NCBI RefSeq assembly: GCF_900176285.1
Contig: NZ_FWXF01000020.1
Location: 1 to 64,000, forward strand
Origin: Desulfacinum hydrothermale DSM 13146
GTDB lineage: Bacteria > Desulfobacterota > Syntrophobacteria > Syntrophobacterales > DSM-9756
DNA: 64,000 nt
Direction of reading: 5' to 3'
The position numbers and the translations under genes are program-made. Shown here piece after piece: positions 8,930-18,158 of the stretch (positions are counted from its first letter, which is position 1; every line of letters begins with the position of its first letter). Under the pieces are notes generated by a model, which was not told the DNA's origin, made no database searches, and saw only the letters and a list, made by a program, of their open reading frames with translations.

Positions 8930-10252
8930 CTAGATGACTCCCTTTTCCTTCAACTCCTCCAGACGTTTGGGACCCAGCCCCAACATCTTGGCATAGACGT
9001 AGTAGTTGTCGGCCCCCACCGGGCGGCACACCCATTTGACCCGCGGCGGGGATTCGGTCATCTTGTGGGCATGGTTGGCGATGGTCACCTCGCCGTAATG
9101 GGGATCGTCGATGGTTTCCAGGGCTTGGCGCACCCACCAGTTTTCCGCCTTCATGGTGTCCATGGGCGACGAGATGCGGCCGGGGACCACCACGCCTTCG
9201 CCGATGTTCTTGTTGTAGTCCATGACCGCATCGAAAATCTCGTCATAGGTGTGTTCCATGGTCCACTTTTCGATTTCCTTGTACATCACCTTCATGTTGT
9301 CCACATTGAGGCGCTCGAAGATGGTGGGGAACTGCTGCTGCAGGTCCGGGCGGTTGATGATGGTGCACAAGGCCTTCCAGTTGGGATCGGCGAATCCAGA
9401 CAGGAAGGCGAACCCGTCCTTACACTTGAAGTACGTGTAGGGAAAGACCCCCACATCGTAGTTGCCCACCCGCGGGATGGTCTCCTTGAAGCCGTAGTAG
9501 TAGGTGATGCCGTAGTTGATGCACCGCCCATAGGCTTCCGCCGGGGACACGTCGATGAACTGGCCCTTGCCCGAATGGTTCCTGTAATGGAGCGCCGCCA
9601 GCACGGCCGCGGCCGCCCAGGCCCCGCCCGCGTACCAGCCCATCCAGTTGCCCTGCTTGGTGGGGACCTCAGACGGCTTGGGATTGGCCGGATCGTCCAC
9701 GGGTTCGCCACCCACCGACACCACCCCCGAGTAGGCCTGGTCCACCACGTCCACGTCCGCCTTGCCACAGGCGGCCTTGGGGCCGAACTGACCGTAGGTG
9801 TAAAGTGCGCAATAGATGAGGCCCGGATTCAGCTCCTTCAGTTGCCGGTAGCCGATGCCCCACTCGTCCATGGTGCCGGACAGAAAGGTTTCCACCACCA
9901 CGTCCGCCCGTTTGGCCAGCTTCAAAAACATCTCCCGGCCTTCTTCCGATTCCAGGTCCAGGGTCACGTGGAACTTGTTGCGGCCTTCGTTGAGGTAGCC
10001 CAGGCCCGTGTCCATGTGCATGTACCCCCAAGGGGTGTACGTCCGGGCGGGATCTCCTCCGGGCGGCTCGATGCGAATGACCGTGGCGCCGAATTCGGCC
10101 AGGGTGGATGTGGCGAAACAGCCCGCCATGTTGGCATAACTCACATCCAAGACCGTGATATGGTCCAGGGCCTCGGGTTTTTTCCGGTTCTTCTTGGGAT
10201 CGTCCAGTTCCTGGATCCATTCGTTCCAGGATTTTTCCTTTTCCTTGTGCAT
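8930..10252 (-). CDS. Family III CoA-transferase (CaiB/BaiF type), copy 1
   Basis: 440 residues, full length for a formyl-CoA-transferase/CaiB/BbsE-type enzyme that moves CoA between carboxylic acids. Conserved blocks: VLDVSYANMAG...LAEFGATVIRIEPP, GRNKFHVTLDL, GIGYRQLKELNPGLIYCAL and GQFGP. The candidate catalytic aspartate is D168 in DVVDQAYSG, aligning with the YDxxxQ motif of the family. GRCINYGITYYYG and the C-terminal RVKWVCRPVGADN also fit. It is a tandem paralogue of the next gene upstream in the operon, suggesting a heteromeric enzyme as in BbsEF. Start ATG 10252 with GGGAGGA. Likely co-transcribed with 10295-11638 and 11774-13054. Substrate unknown. Confidence 0.9.
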   Translation of the reverse strand: MHKEKEKSWNEWIQELDDPKKNRKKPEALDHITVLDVSYANMAGCFATSTLAEFGATVIRIEPPGGDPARTYTPWGYMHMDTGLGYLNEGRNKFHVTLDLESEEGREMFLKLAKRADVVVETFLSGTMDEWGIGYRQLKELNPGLIYCALYTYGQFGPKAACGKADVDVVDQAYSGVVSVGGEPVDDPANPKPSEVPTKQGNWMGWYAGGAWAAAAVLAALHYRNHSGKGQFIDVSPAEAYGRCINYGITYYYGFKETIPRVGNYDVGVFPYTYFKCKDGFAFLSGFADPNWKALCTIINRPDLQQQFPTIFERLNVDNMKVMYKEIEKWTMEHTYDEIFDAVMDYNKNIGEGVVVPGRISSPMDTMKAENWWVRQALETIDDPHYGEVTIANHAHKMTESPPRVKWVCRPVGADNYYVYAKMLGLGPKRLEELKEKGVI

Positions 10253-10294
10253 CTATCGTCCTCCCTACCAAAGGGGTTTGCCTTCCAATCCGAC

Positions 10295-11638
10295 CTAGGC
10301 CAAAAGAACACCGCTCTTGCCATCCCAGCCTTCCGGGGGCTTGCGGCCCGGGGGTACGTCCACCCACTTGCCGATCACGTTCTTTTCCTTGAGATATTTG
10401 ATCTTCTTGGTCTTGAGTCCCAGGAAGCGCTTGAGCACGTACTCGTTGTCAAAACCCACGGGCTTTCCGGCCCATTTGATCCGCCCCGGCGTTTCGGAAA
10501 GCTTGGGCGCAATCCCCTCCTCGTAGAACTCGCCGTAGATGGGATCGTCCACCCGGTAGGTGAAGTTGCGGGCCCGCAGGTGCTCATCTTCAACGTGATC
10601 CTTTCCGTCGGACACCTTGTGGGCCCCGAAGCCGTATTTTCCGGCCAGCGCATCGATTTCCGCATAGGACTTTTCCGCCACCCACGAGCGGATGATGGAC
10701 AGGAGCTCCACGGCGTTCTCTTCTTTGAGCCGCTCCAGATGGGTGGCAAACCGAGGATCCTGGGCCAGTTCGGGTTTGCCCATGGCCTGGCAGAGGCTCT
10801 GGAACTGCCGGTCGGTGGCGGCCCCGATGGCCACCATGGTCCCGTCTTTGTCGGGAACGATGTCCGCCGGACAGATGCTCACATCGCGGTTGCCGTAGCG
10901 TTCGCGCATCTTACCGGTGAAATGCTGGTAGAGCCACGTCCAGTCCATGGCTCTCATGAGGTTTTCCGCCTGGGAATACTCGATGAACTGCCCCTTGCCC
11001 GTCTTGTCCCGATAGGCGAGAGCGGCCAGGACCCCCACGGCTCCCACCAGACCTCCGTAGTAGTCGGCCAGCCAGATGCCCGCCTTCATGGGCAGTTGAT
11101 CCGGAAAACCGCTGATCCAGGCCATGCCCGATTCCGACTGGGCGATGGCGTCGTAGGAGGGCCGCTCCAGATAGGGTCCCCACTGGCCGAAGCCGTTGAG
11201 GGCGATGTAGATGAGCCCCGGATTGATCTTGCGCAGCTGACGATAGCCGATACCCCAGCGGTCCATGGTGCCCGCCCGGAGATTCTCCACCACCACATCG
11301 GCCCGTTTCACCAGCTCCCGAAAGAGCTCGGCGCCCTCTTCCACGCGCACGTCGATGGCCAGATGATACTTGTTGCGCGCTTCCTTGAGCCAGCCCATGG
11401 CCGCCCCGTTGAAAAACTTGGCAAAGGGGGTGAGCGAGCGCATGGTGTCGCCCATTCCGGGAAGCTCCACCTTGAAGACGGTGGCCCCCAGCTCCGACAG
11501 ATAGGCGGGCAGGGACGGGCCCAAGATCAGCGTACAGAGTTCCACGACCTTAATATCCGCCAAGGCCTCCGGTTTTTCGAAGGTCTTGGACGGATCCAAG
11601 AGACTTTCGGCCCACTTGAAATACTCTTCTCGTGCCAT
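10295..11638 (-). CDS. Family III CoA-transferase (CaiB/BaiF type), copy 2
   Basis: 447-residue paralogue of the neighbouring CoA-transferase; both share an N-terminal lead of about 25 residues and the block GIGYRQL(R/K)xxNPGLIYxAL. The candidate catalytic aspartate D163 is in [10 protein letters not shown]. Other family blocks: [45 protein letters not shown] and [16 protein letters not shown]. The start ATG at 11638 has GGAGGAAGACCTAG upstream. It is separated by 42 bp from copy 1 and 135 bp from the membrane protein. With two different paralogues kept side by side, a two-subunit enzyme is likely; alternatively each handles a different acid. Confidence 0.9.
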   Translation of the reverse strand: MAREEYFKWAESLLDPSKTFEKPEALADIKVVELCTLILGPSLPAYLSELGATVFKVELPGMGDTMRSLTPFAKFFNGAAMGWLKEARNKYHLAIDVRVEEGAELFRELVKRADVVVENLRAGTMDRWGIGYRQLRKINPGLIYIALNGFGQWGPYLERPSYDAIAQSESGMAWISGFPDQLPMKAGIWLADYYGGLVGAVGVLAALAYRDKTGKGQFIEYSQAENLMRAMDWTWLYQHFTGKMRERYGNRDVSICPADIVPDKDGTMVAIGAATDRQFQSLCQAMGKPELAQDPRFATHLERLKEENAVELLSIIRSWVAEKSYAEIDALAGKYGFGAHKVSDGKDHVEDEHLRARNFTYRVDDPIYGEFYEEGIAPKLSETPGRIKWAGKPVGFDNEYVLKRFLGLKTKKIKYLKEKNVIGKWVDVPPGRKPPEGWDGKSGVLLA

Positions 11639-11773
11639 CTAGGTCTTCCTCCCTGATTGATTGAAGTGCCTCCGGAGCCTCACCGGCCCACCCTGGCGGT
11701 TCTCAGCGGGAGGCGCCCGGCGACGGCTCCCCCGCACCGTCCAAGCCAAGGGCGGGTCGGCGTACGTCCGTTT

Positions 11774-13054
11774 CTAGTGTTTATGCACGTAGAAGGGCCA
11801 CTTGTGGAAGAACCATTCGTTCCACAGCAGCGGAATGATCCACCAGAAGTTCCACACCAGGGACTCGCCGTGGGGGAATCGGTGGGCCAATTCCACCATG
11901 TGGTGGTTCCCCAGGCCCCAATGTCCGAAGTTGATATAGTAGAAGAAGATATAGTTGAGGGCGCACAAAACCAGGACGCCCACCGTGCGGAACCAGAAGG
12001 CCCCCCAGGAATCCTTGTCCGCTTGTGGTGCCATGTCATCGAAGTAGTGGTGCCAGATGAGGAAGGGAATCAACGCAAAGCCGGCGATTTCCGCCGCATG
12101 GTACCACAAGAAACGGATCAATTCCGCGTCATTGGGTTTGGCCTCCTTCAGTTCATGGAGGGTCTCATGGGGCAGCCAGGCCGGAGCGATCTTTATGCAG
12201 ATCAGGGCGAGAATGTAGCCCAGGATCACCGTGCACACGAAAGAGACAATGCCCTTCCAGGGCTGGGGCAGTGTGATGGCCGACCACGGCTTCATGCGCC
12301 ACACGTTGGGAGTCATGAAAAGCACAATGATCATCCATTCCCACCAGCCGAAAACCCAATGCACGTGAGGGGTACCGGCGATCTTGCCCCACCAGGGAAA
12401 ATTGAGAGCGAACGAAGAACCCAAGAGCTTGCCGTAGACCAGGCCCCAGAAAGGAACGATGAGGATGGTGTAGAAGAAGAGGGTGAGCAGGGAGCACCAA
12501 GCGATTTCCGCCAGACCGGCTTCGGGTTGCTTGAGATCGCTCGGTCGGATGGGCCATTTGCCAAAAAGGATGGTCACAAAGGGATAGCTGAAAAACCCGA
12601 TGAGCACGAAACAGACCACGGCGCTCTCGGCGAAATGCTTCTTTTGCATCACCTCCAGGCTCAGCGCCTTGCCGTTGGGCAAGACGGCTTTTCCTGCGGC
12701 GGCCAGTTCATTGAGATTGGACTGGCTGAGGAAATTGAAGCCCAGGCCCAGGATGCGATAGAAGACCACGTGAATGACGAACCAGACGAGGATCAGGTTC
12801 ACAATGGTTTCCACAATACCCCGGGCCGGCTGGGGCAGATCCTGAAAAGGCCAATCCCCCAAGAACATGTGCTGCCACAGCCCCACCAGAATCATCATGG
12901 CCAGATAGAGAACGAACGGATAAGGAAAGGCTCCCACCGGACCCCGCGGGTCGCTGAAGATATACCAGGTAAGCCAGGCGACAGCAAAAAAGACAATAAA
13001 TGAAATAATGCCGGTCATGGGTTGACCCCAACGAGGTTTCAACTGCTCTGCCAT
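11774..13054 (-). CDS. Polytopic membrane protein with four internal repeats, possible transporter
   Basis: 426 residues, about ten hydrophobic helices (near 14-33, 44-66, 79-101, 143-163, 183-207, 236-251, 266-287, 315-335, 352-375, 399-415), very rich in Trp, His and Phe. A repeated motif QPxxG(I/L) opens four helices: GQPMTGIISFIV (10-21), PQPARGIVETIV (74-85), KQPEAGLAEIAW (175-186) and PQPWKGIVSFVC (263-274); helices are capped by WPF, WPI or KPW. I recognise no named family. As first gene of the CoA-transferase operon it may import the acid those enzymes activate; that role is inference. Start ATG 13054 has AAGGAGAGG; an in-frame GTG at 13129 is less likely since GGAGG runs into it. Confidence 0.7.
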   Translation of the reverse strand: MAEQLKPRWGQPMTGIISFIVFFAVAWLTWYIFSDPRGPVGAFPYPFVLYLAMMILVGLWQHMFLGDWPFQDLPQPARGIVETIVNLILVWFVIHVVFYRILGLGFNFLSQSNLNELAAAGKAVLPNGKALSLEVMQKKHFAESAVVCFVLIGFFSYPFVTILFGKWPIRPSDLKQPEAGLAEIAWCSLLTLFFYTILIVPFWGLVYGKLLGSSFALNFPWWGKIAGTPHVHWVFGWWEWMIIVLFMTPNVWRMKPWSAITLPQPWKGIVSFVCTVILGYILALICIKIAPAWLPHETLHELKEAKPNDAELIRFLWYHAAEIAGFALIPFLIWHHYFDDMAPQADKDSWGAFWFRTVGVLVLCALNYIFFYYINFGHWGLGNHHMVELAHRFPHGESLVWNFWWIIPLLWNEWFFHKWPFYVHKH

Positions 13055-13841
13055 AGCCCTCTCCTTCTTCGCCTTGAAAAGGTTGCCGGTCTTCAAACGC
13101 CTGTACCCTTTACCAAGCTCTGCTTTCACCTCCTTTCCATGGTGCGGGTGGACTCCCAGCGCCCCCGGCGCAGCCGGGACACGTCCGCGGCGCCCCAGGA
13201 ATCGCTCCCGGTCATCTCAAAGCACACTGGGCGGTTGTTCATGGATGGATGAAAGGACGGAATCGATGTGGGCCACCACCCTGGATCTTGATTCATCCGA
13301 GTCAGCTTCTCCGCAGCAGGAACAGGATTATCACGGTCGCCTTGCCGATCATCTTGCGACGAAAAACAAATCCACTTTCACGTGATGTGCGGCAGGCATC
13401 ACCGGAGTTGAAGACGCCTCCGCCGTTCGGGAGCTTGTCCGAGACTGGCTCCCACACCGCACCGAAACCCCTTGGAAGGCCGGCGGGAGAGACACGGCCC
13501 AAAGGCTGTGGCGGGCTGCCATTCTCGGACATTTGCTGGGTTCCAGGGCGCCCTTGCCGCGGACGCCGGAATCCCGGGGTTAGCCAACACAGGGAATGGG
13601 CCCTTTGGGAAAGGCACGCTCTGGGATCCGCACAGTTTGAAAGAGGCACACGGGAACAGGAGTCATCCACTCTAGAGAGAACGCGAACAGGTCACTTAAG
13701 AAGTTGATAAACAAAGCACATAAGGAGCGGGAGCAGGAAACGAACCAGAAGCTGCAACCTGGCGATCCGTCAAAGAATCCCCATCAGGCGACTCCTGAAT
13801 TACACAACGAAAGAGGATTGGTCAAGTGAAAAAAAATTTGT

Positions 13842-13869
13842 TTGACAACCGGCGACCGGCTCCTTTAAC
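13842..13869 (+). promoter_or_regulatory. Candidate sigma-70 promoter for the mutase operon
   Basis: TTGACA at 13842-13847, 16-bp spacer, TTTAAC at 13864-13869, in a locally AT-rich patch (AAAAAAAATTTG just upstream). It would give a leader of nearly 400 nt before the mutase start. Confidence 0.4.
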
Positions 13870-14180
13870 TTGAAAGCACCCTCGGTAGCTCACGATCCCG
13901 CTCCCATTCTCCCGTTGCCCTTACCGTGGAAGCGCTCAAGAGGGACCCTGTTCACGCAACGGATCGAATCGGTCACCTTGGCTCAACGCACGCTCCCGTT
14001 CACCCACGGTCTCACGGTCTGGCTCATGGGATGCCCACTACACGCGGAACGACCAGCACAACCCGGGGATGCGAGGACATCGATCCACAATCCCGTTCGG
14101 CCCGCCAGCCCCAGACGACCGCTCGGCAGCGTCGCGGGAAGGTGCGTTATTTTCTTTTGATTTTATTGGGATATACGATA

Positions 14181-14209
14181 GGGCGCCCCCAGGCGCCCTT
14201 CTTCTTTTC
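14181..14209 (+). terminator. Terminator-like hairpin in the mutase leader
   Basis: GGGCGCC (14181-14187), loop CCCA, GGCGCCC (14192-14198), then TTCTTCTTTT. It lies 55 bp upstream of the mutase start and could attenuate read-through from the upstream promoter or isolate the operon from it. A 14-bp palindrome follows at 14213-14226. Confidence 0.6.
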
Positions 14210-14263
14210 CACGGCCCCATGGGGCCTGGATCGGGTCTGGACCACGTGAGGAGGGAAAAGCGT

Positions 14264-15964
14264 ATGGGCAAAGGCATGTTTTCAGAATCACAGCTGGAAC
14301 GGATGGAAAGGGAATACCAGGACTGGCTGGGCGAATACCAAAAGGCGCTTCAAAGGCTTCCCGAGCGGCTGGAGCGATTTTCCACGGTTTCGGACATGGA
14401 GGTCAAATCCCTCTATACGCCCTTGGACATCAAGGGCAAGGATTATTTCCAGGACCTGGGCTTTCCCGGCCAGTATCCTTTCACCCGGGGCGTCCAGCCC
14501 ACCATGTACCGGGCCCGCCTGTGGACCATGCGCATGTTCGCCGGCCTGGGAACGGCCGAAGACACCAACAAGCGCTTCCACTATCTGATCGAACACGGTG
14601 AGACGGGCCTGAGCACGGCCTTCGACTTTCCCACCCTCATGGGCTATGACACGGAGGCCCCCGTGGCCCGCGGAGAATGCGGAAAATGCGGGGTGGCCAT
14701 CGACACCATCGAGGACATGCAGCGCCTCTTCGCCGGGATCAACCTGGAAGAGGTGACCACCTCCATGACCATCAACCCGCCGGCTTCCGTCATCTGGGCC
14801 ATGTACATCGCCAACGCGGAAAACGAGGGCTATGACCGCAAAAAGCTGGGCGGCACCATCCAAAACGACTGTTTGAAGGAATTCATCGCCCAGAAGACCC
14901 TCATGCTTCCCCCCGAGCCGAGCCTGCGGCTGGTGGTGGACACGGTGGAATTCGGCACCTACGAGGTGCCCCGCTGGAACACCATCAGCATCAGCGGCTA
15001 CCACATCCGGGAAGCGGGCGCCACGGCGGTCCAGGAGCTGGCCTTCACCATCTACGACGGTATCACCTACGTGGAAGAATGCATCAAACGGGGCCTCAAG
15101 GTGGACGACTTCGCCGGCCGCCTCTCCTTCTTCTGGAATTCCCACATCGACTTCTTCGAAGAGATCGCCAAGATGCGCGCGGCGCGGCGCCTCTGGGCCC
15201 GGATCATGAAAGAGCGGTTCAAGGCCCAAAAGCCCCGATCCATGATGTGCCGGTTCCACACCCAAACGGCGGGCTGCTCCCTGACGGCCCAGGAGCCCTA
15301 CAACAACATCATCCGAACCACCACCGAGGCTCTCGCCGCCGTGTTGGGCGGCACCCAGTCCCTGCACACCAACTCCCTGGACGAGGTCTACATGATCCCC
15401 AGCGAGGAGGCGGTGCGCATCGCGCTGCGCACCCAGCAGATTCTGGCCGACGAGACGGGCGTGGCCAATGTGATCGATCCCCTGGCCGGGTCCTATTTCG
15501 TGGAGGCCCTGACCGACAAGATGGAAGAGGAGGCCATGGCCTACATCCGCAAGTTGGATGAGCTGGGGGGCATGGTGGCGGCCATCGAAAAGGACTATCC
15601 GCAGATGGAGATCGCCGACGCGGCCTATCAGTTCCAGCAGCAGGTGGAACGGGGCGAAAAGATCATCATCGGTGTCAACAAGTTCCCCAGCGACCGGCCC
15701 GAGCTGGAATTCGTGCTGCGCATCGACGATGAACTGGAGAACTTCCAGATCGAGCGCACGCGCCAGTTCAAGGAAAAGCGGGACAAGGTCAAGCTTCAGA
15801 AGGCCATGGACGAACTGAGGCGGCGCTGTGAGGGCCCCCCGTGCTGGGAAAACAACGTGATGCCGGCCCTGATCGACGCCGTTCGAGCGGGAGCCACGGA
15901 ACAGGAATGCTGCGACCTCTACCGCGAGGTCTTCGGCATCTACACGGATCCCGGCACCTTTTAG
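14264..15964 (+). CDS. B12-dependent acyl-CoA mutase large subunit, isobutyryl-CoA-mutase-like
   Basis: 566-residue catalytic (TIM-barrel) subunit of a split adenosylcobalamin-dependent acyl-CoA mutase, probably cytoplasmic. Numbering runs exactly three ahead of Propionibacterium methylmalonyl-CoA mutase: its Tyr89 is F92 ([13 protein letters not shown]), its Arg207 is Q210 ([10 protein letters not shown]) and His244 is kept as H247 ([10 protein letters not shown]). Phe plus Gln is the pattern of isobutyryl-CoA mutase, whose substrate lacks the free carboxylate that Arg207 binds. [19 protein letters not shown] and [10 protein letters not shown] also read like IcmA. Start ATG 14264 follows GAGGAGGG. 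Operon: large subunit, small subunit, MeaB. Methylmalonyl-CoA is therefore an unlikely substrate; exact substrate unproven. Confidence 0.85.
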   Translation: MGKGMFSESQLERMEREYQDWLGEYQKALQRLPERLERFSTVSDMEVKSLYTPLDIKGKDYFQDLGFPGQYPFTRGVQPTMYRARLWTMRMFAGLGTAEDTNKRFHYLIEHGETGLSTAFDFPTLMGYDTEAPVARGECGKCGVAIDTIEDMQRLFAGINLEEVTTSMTINPPASVIWAMYIANAENEGYDRKKLGGTIQNDCLKEFIAQKTLMLPPEPSLRLVVDTVEFGTYEVPRWNTISISGYHIREAGATAVQELAFTIYDGITYVEECIKRGLKVDDFAGRLSFFWNSHIDFFEEIAKMRAARRLWARIMKERFKAQKPRSMMCRFHTQTAGCSLTAQEPYNNIIRTTTEALAAVLGGTQSLHTNSLDEVYMIPSEEAVRIALRTQQILADETGVANVIDPLAGSYFVEALTDKMEEEAMAYIRKLDELGGMVAAIEKDYPQMEIADAAYQFQQQVERGEKIIIGVNKFPSDRPELEFVLRIDDELENFQIERTRQFKEKRDKVKLQKAMDELRRRCEGPPCWENNVMPALIDAVRAGATEQECCDLYREVFGIYTDPGTF

Positions 15965-16071
15965 CTCCCCGAAAGCTTGTCGGGGCCTCGGGGCCGGGCT
16001 GCAGGGCAAGGAAGCTTGGGACAAGGTTGCCCGATCTGTCAAGTGACACCATTGATAGGAGGACGGTTTCC

Positions 16072-16491
16072 ATGAGCGAGGAGAGGAAACTTCGCATATT
16101 GATCGCCAAGCCGGGCTTGGATGGACATGACCGCGGGGCCCGCGTGATCGCCCGGGCCTTCCGGGACGCGGGCTTCGAGGTGATCTATACGGGCTGCCAT
16201 CAAACACCCGAACAGATCGTCAACACCGCCATCCAGGAAGACGTGGACCTCATCGGTTTGAGTATCCTGTCCGGAGCCCATCGCTATTCGTTTCCGCGGG
16301 TCATGGAGCTTCTCAAGGAAAACAACGCCGAAGACATCGCGGTCATCGGAGGCGGCATCTTCCCCTTGGAAGACATTCCCAAGCTGAAGGCCGTGGGCAT
16401 CAAGGAGATCTTCGAGCCGGGCGCCAAACTGGAAGAGATCGTGAACTGGGTGCGTACCCACATCAAGCCGCGCAAGGCCCTGGTGGCCTAG
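16072..16491 (+). CDS. B12-binding small subunit of the acyl-CoA mutase
   Basis: 139-residue cobalamin-binding domain with the base-off motif DxHxxG at D17-H19-G22 (GLDGHDRG); H19 is the lower axial cobalt ligand. Further B12-fold landmarks are GLSILSGAH and [11 protein letters not shown]. It pairs with the large subunit to form the active mutase, as in IcmB and archaeal methylmalonyl-CoA mutases. Start ATG 16072 after TAGGAGGA. The 107-bp gap after the large subunit holds a small hairpin (CCCCGA / TCGGGG, 15967-15985). Confidence 0.93.
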   Translation: MSEERKLRILIAKPGLDGHDRGARVIARAFRDAGFEVIYTGCHQTPEQIVNTAIQEDVDLIGLSILSGAHRYSFPRVMELLKENNAEDIAVIGGGIFPLEDIPKLKAVGIKEIFEPGAKLEEIVNWVRTHIKPRKALVA

Positions 16492-16507
16492 GCAAGAGGC
16501 ATGGATC

Positions 16508-17464
16508 ATGAGTCTTGTGGAACAAATCTTGGCAGGAGATGTGCGGGCCACCGCCCGCCTTCTTCGGGATATCGACGATCATCTCCCATCGGCCCGCGAG
16601 GCCCTCAAGCGACTCTACCCCCACACGGGCAAGGCCTACGTCATCGGGTTCACGGGATCTCCGGGGGTGGGGAAAAGCACCCTGGTGGATCAATTGGCCT
16701 TGGAGTACCGCAAACAGGACCTCACCGTGGGCATCCTGGCCATCGATCCCACCAGCCCCTTCACCGGCGGGGCCATCCTGGGGGATCGGATCCGCATGCA
16801 GCGCCATTTCACGGACAGCGGCGTCTTCATCCGCAGCCTGGCCACCCGGGGCCACTTCGGGGGACTGACCAAGTCCACCAACGACATGATCACCGTCCTG
16901 GACGCCATGGGAAAGGACGTGATTCTGGTGGAAACCGTGGGCGTGGGCCAGGATGAGGTGGACGTGGCCAATTGCGCCCACACCACCGTGCTCGTGACCA
17001 TTCCCGGCATGGGCGACGAAATCCAGGCCATCAAGGCCGGCATCATGGAGATCGGAAACATCTTCGTGGTGAACAAGGCGGACCGGGAGGGATCGCGAAA
17101 GACCATCCGGGAGCTCCGGAACCTCATCGAATTGGGCCTGCGGCGCCGCGACGACGAGGGCTGGGAGCCGCCCATCATCGAGACGGAAGCCCTCAAGGGC
17201 CGCGGCATCCCGGAACTCATGGAGGCCATCGAAAAACATCGCCGTTACCTCACCGCCAACGACCAGGGACAATGGGACGCGGTGGAGGCCAAACGCGCCA
17301 GGATGCAGCTTTTGGACACCCTGCGGGAAGAAGCCCTGGGCGAGCTCCTGCGCCGTCTGGAACAGCGGGGTCAAAGCCTGGAGGAGCTGGTGCACAAAGT
17401 GACGGCCAAGGAAACGGACCCCTACTCGGTGGTGCAAGACCTGCTGCAGTGCGAACTGCGCTGA
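16508..17464 (+). CDS. meaB: MeaB/ArgK-type GTPase, mutase chaperone
   Basis: 318-residue G3E-family P-loop GTPase that gates adenosylcobalamin loading and protects or reactivates B12 acyl-CoA mutases. Walker A GSPGVGKST at residues 50-58, Mg-binding region AIDPTSPFTGGAILGDRIRM, VETVGVGQDEVDV, and base-recognition NKAD. The start is 16 bp after the small-subunit stop, so the three genes form one operon that ends at the terminator at 17519-17538. Its presence fits an adenosylcobalamin-using partner. In some bacteria the chaperone is fused to Icm (IcmF); here it is separate. Confidence 0.93.
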   Translation: MSLVEQILAGDVRATARLLRDIDDHLPSAREALKRLYPHTGKAYVIGFTGSPGVGKSTLVDQLALEYRKQDLTVGILAIDPTSPFTGGAILGDRIRMQRHFTDSGVFIRSLATRGHFGGLTKSTNDMITVLDAMGKDVILVETVGVGQDEVDVANCAHTTVLVTIPGMGDEIQAIKAGIMEIGNIFVVNKADREGSRKTIRELRNLIELGLRRRDDEGWEPPIIETEALKGRGIPELMEAIEKHRRYLTANDQGQWDAVEAKRARMQLLDTLREEALGELLRRLEQRGQSLEELVHKVTAKETDPYSVVQDLLQCELR

Positions 17465-17518
17465 AGGCCTTCAACCATCGCCTTCCCCCCATGGAAAGTC
17501 CCGCCGGGACGGCACCAT

Positions 17519-17538
17519 CCCCGGAGCGGGGCTTTTTT
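17519..17538 (+). terminator. Terminator after the mutase operon
   Basis: CCCCG-GAG-CGGGG followed by C and six Ts; 55 bp after the meaB stop. Confidence 0.75.
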
Positions 17539-17679
17539 CATGCCCAGCCCCCCTTTGGTCCAGATGTGCAAATTTTCCTAAAGCCCAAGTCCCTCCCGAC
17601 CGATAGGACCTTTGGATGTGGATCTGGCGGGTCTGGAACCCGCAAGAGGTTGTTGTGTTCAGACAGGGAGGGATGCCAA

Positions 17680-18135
17680 GTGAAGAAGACGATCGTCATG
17701 GCGGCCGCCGCCACCTTGCTGTGGGTCGGCCTGCCACAGGCACAGGACCAGCCGCACTATGTGGGCGACCAGACGTGCGCCCAATGCCACGAGGAGATTC
17801 ACGAGCGATTCATGCAATACTCCAAAAAGCCCCACTCCTTCCAAGGGGTGGAAAAGCTGCAAGACGGCCTCAGCCCCCAGGAACTCCAAGATTGCTACGC
17901 GTGCCACACCACCGGATACGGGCAACCCGGGGGCTTTACGGATCCCGTGAGCACTCCGGACATGAAAAACCTTGGCTGCGAATCCTGCCACGGCCCGGGT
18001 TCTGTCCATGCGGAAACGGAAGATCCTCAAGACATTCGCGGGAAAATCACGGTCCAGGACTGCCAGCGCTGCCACAATGAAGAGCGGGTCCGGGCTTTCA
18101 ACTTCCAGCCGTTGATCCACAGTGGAGCCCACTAA
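17680..18135 (+). CDS. Exported tetraheme cytochrome c (c554-like)
   Basis: 151-residue secreted cytochrome with a signal peptide ([17 protein letters not shown], likely cleaved near PQAQD) and four CxxCH heme sites: CAQCH 33-37, CYACH 72-76, CESCH 100-104 and CQRCH 128-132. Additional histidines (H51, H110, H147, H151) could be distal ligands. The layout resembles the cytochrome c554 family. Start GTG 17680 after AGGGAGGGA. It precedes the heme-c chemoreceptor by 23 bp and is probably co-transcribed with it. Electron-transfer partner unknown. Confidence 0.85.
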   Translation: MKKTIVMAAAATLLWVGLPQAQDQPHYVGDQTCAQCHEEIHERFMQYSKKPHSFQGVEKLQDGLSPQELQDCYACHTTGYGQPGGFTDPVSTPDMKNLGCESCHGPGSVHAETEDPQDIRGKITVQDCQRCHNEERVRAFNFQPLIHSGAH

Positions 18136-18158
18136 GGAACACAGACAAGGGGGATGGA

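Larger units (their letters stand above)
13055..14263. other. 1.2-kb divergent intergenic region between the CoA-transferase and mutase operons
   Basis: No credible gene: the open frames here are short, lack ribosome-binding sites and have no recognisable domains. A perfect Shine-Dalgarno-like AAAGGAGGTGA lies on the minus strand at about 13126-13136. The region should hold both divergent promoters. A plus-strand promoter candidate and a leader hairpin are listed separately. Confidence 0.6.

Noticed and set aside
8759-11656. 965-codon open frame on the plus strand
   Set aside because: Antisense to the two CoA-transferase genes; His/Val-rich composition typical of reverse-frame shadows.
13055-13129. 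Longer start (GTG 13129) for the membrane protein
   Set aside because: The strong Shine-Dalgarno overlaps the GTG itself, the added 25 residues are charged and unlike the family-like start, and ATG 13054 has its own AAGGAG.
14288-16207. 639-codon open frame on the minus strand
   Set aside because: Antisense shadow of the mutase large subunit.
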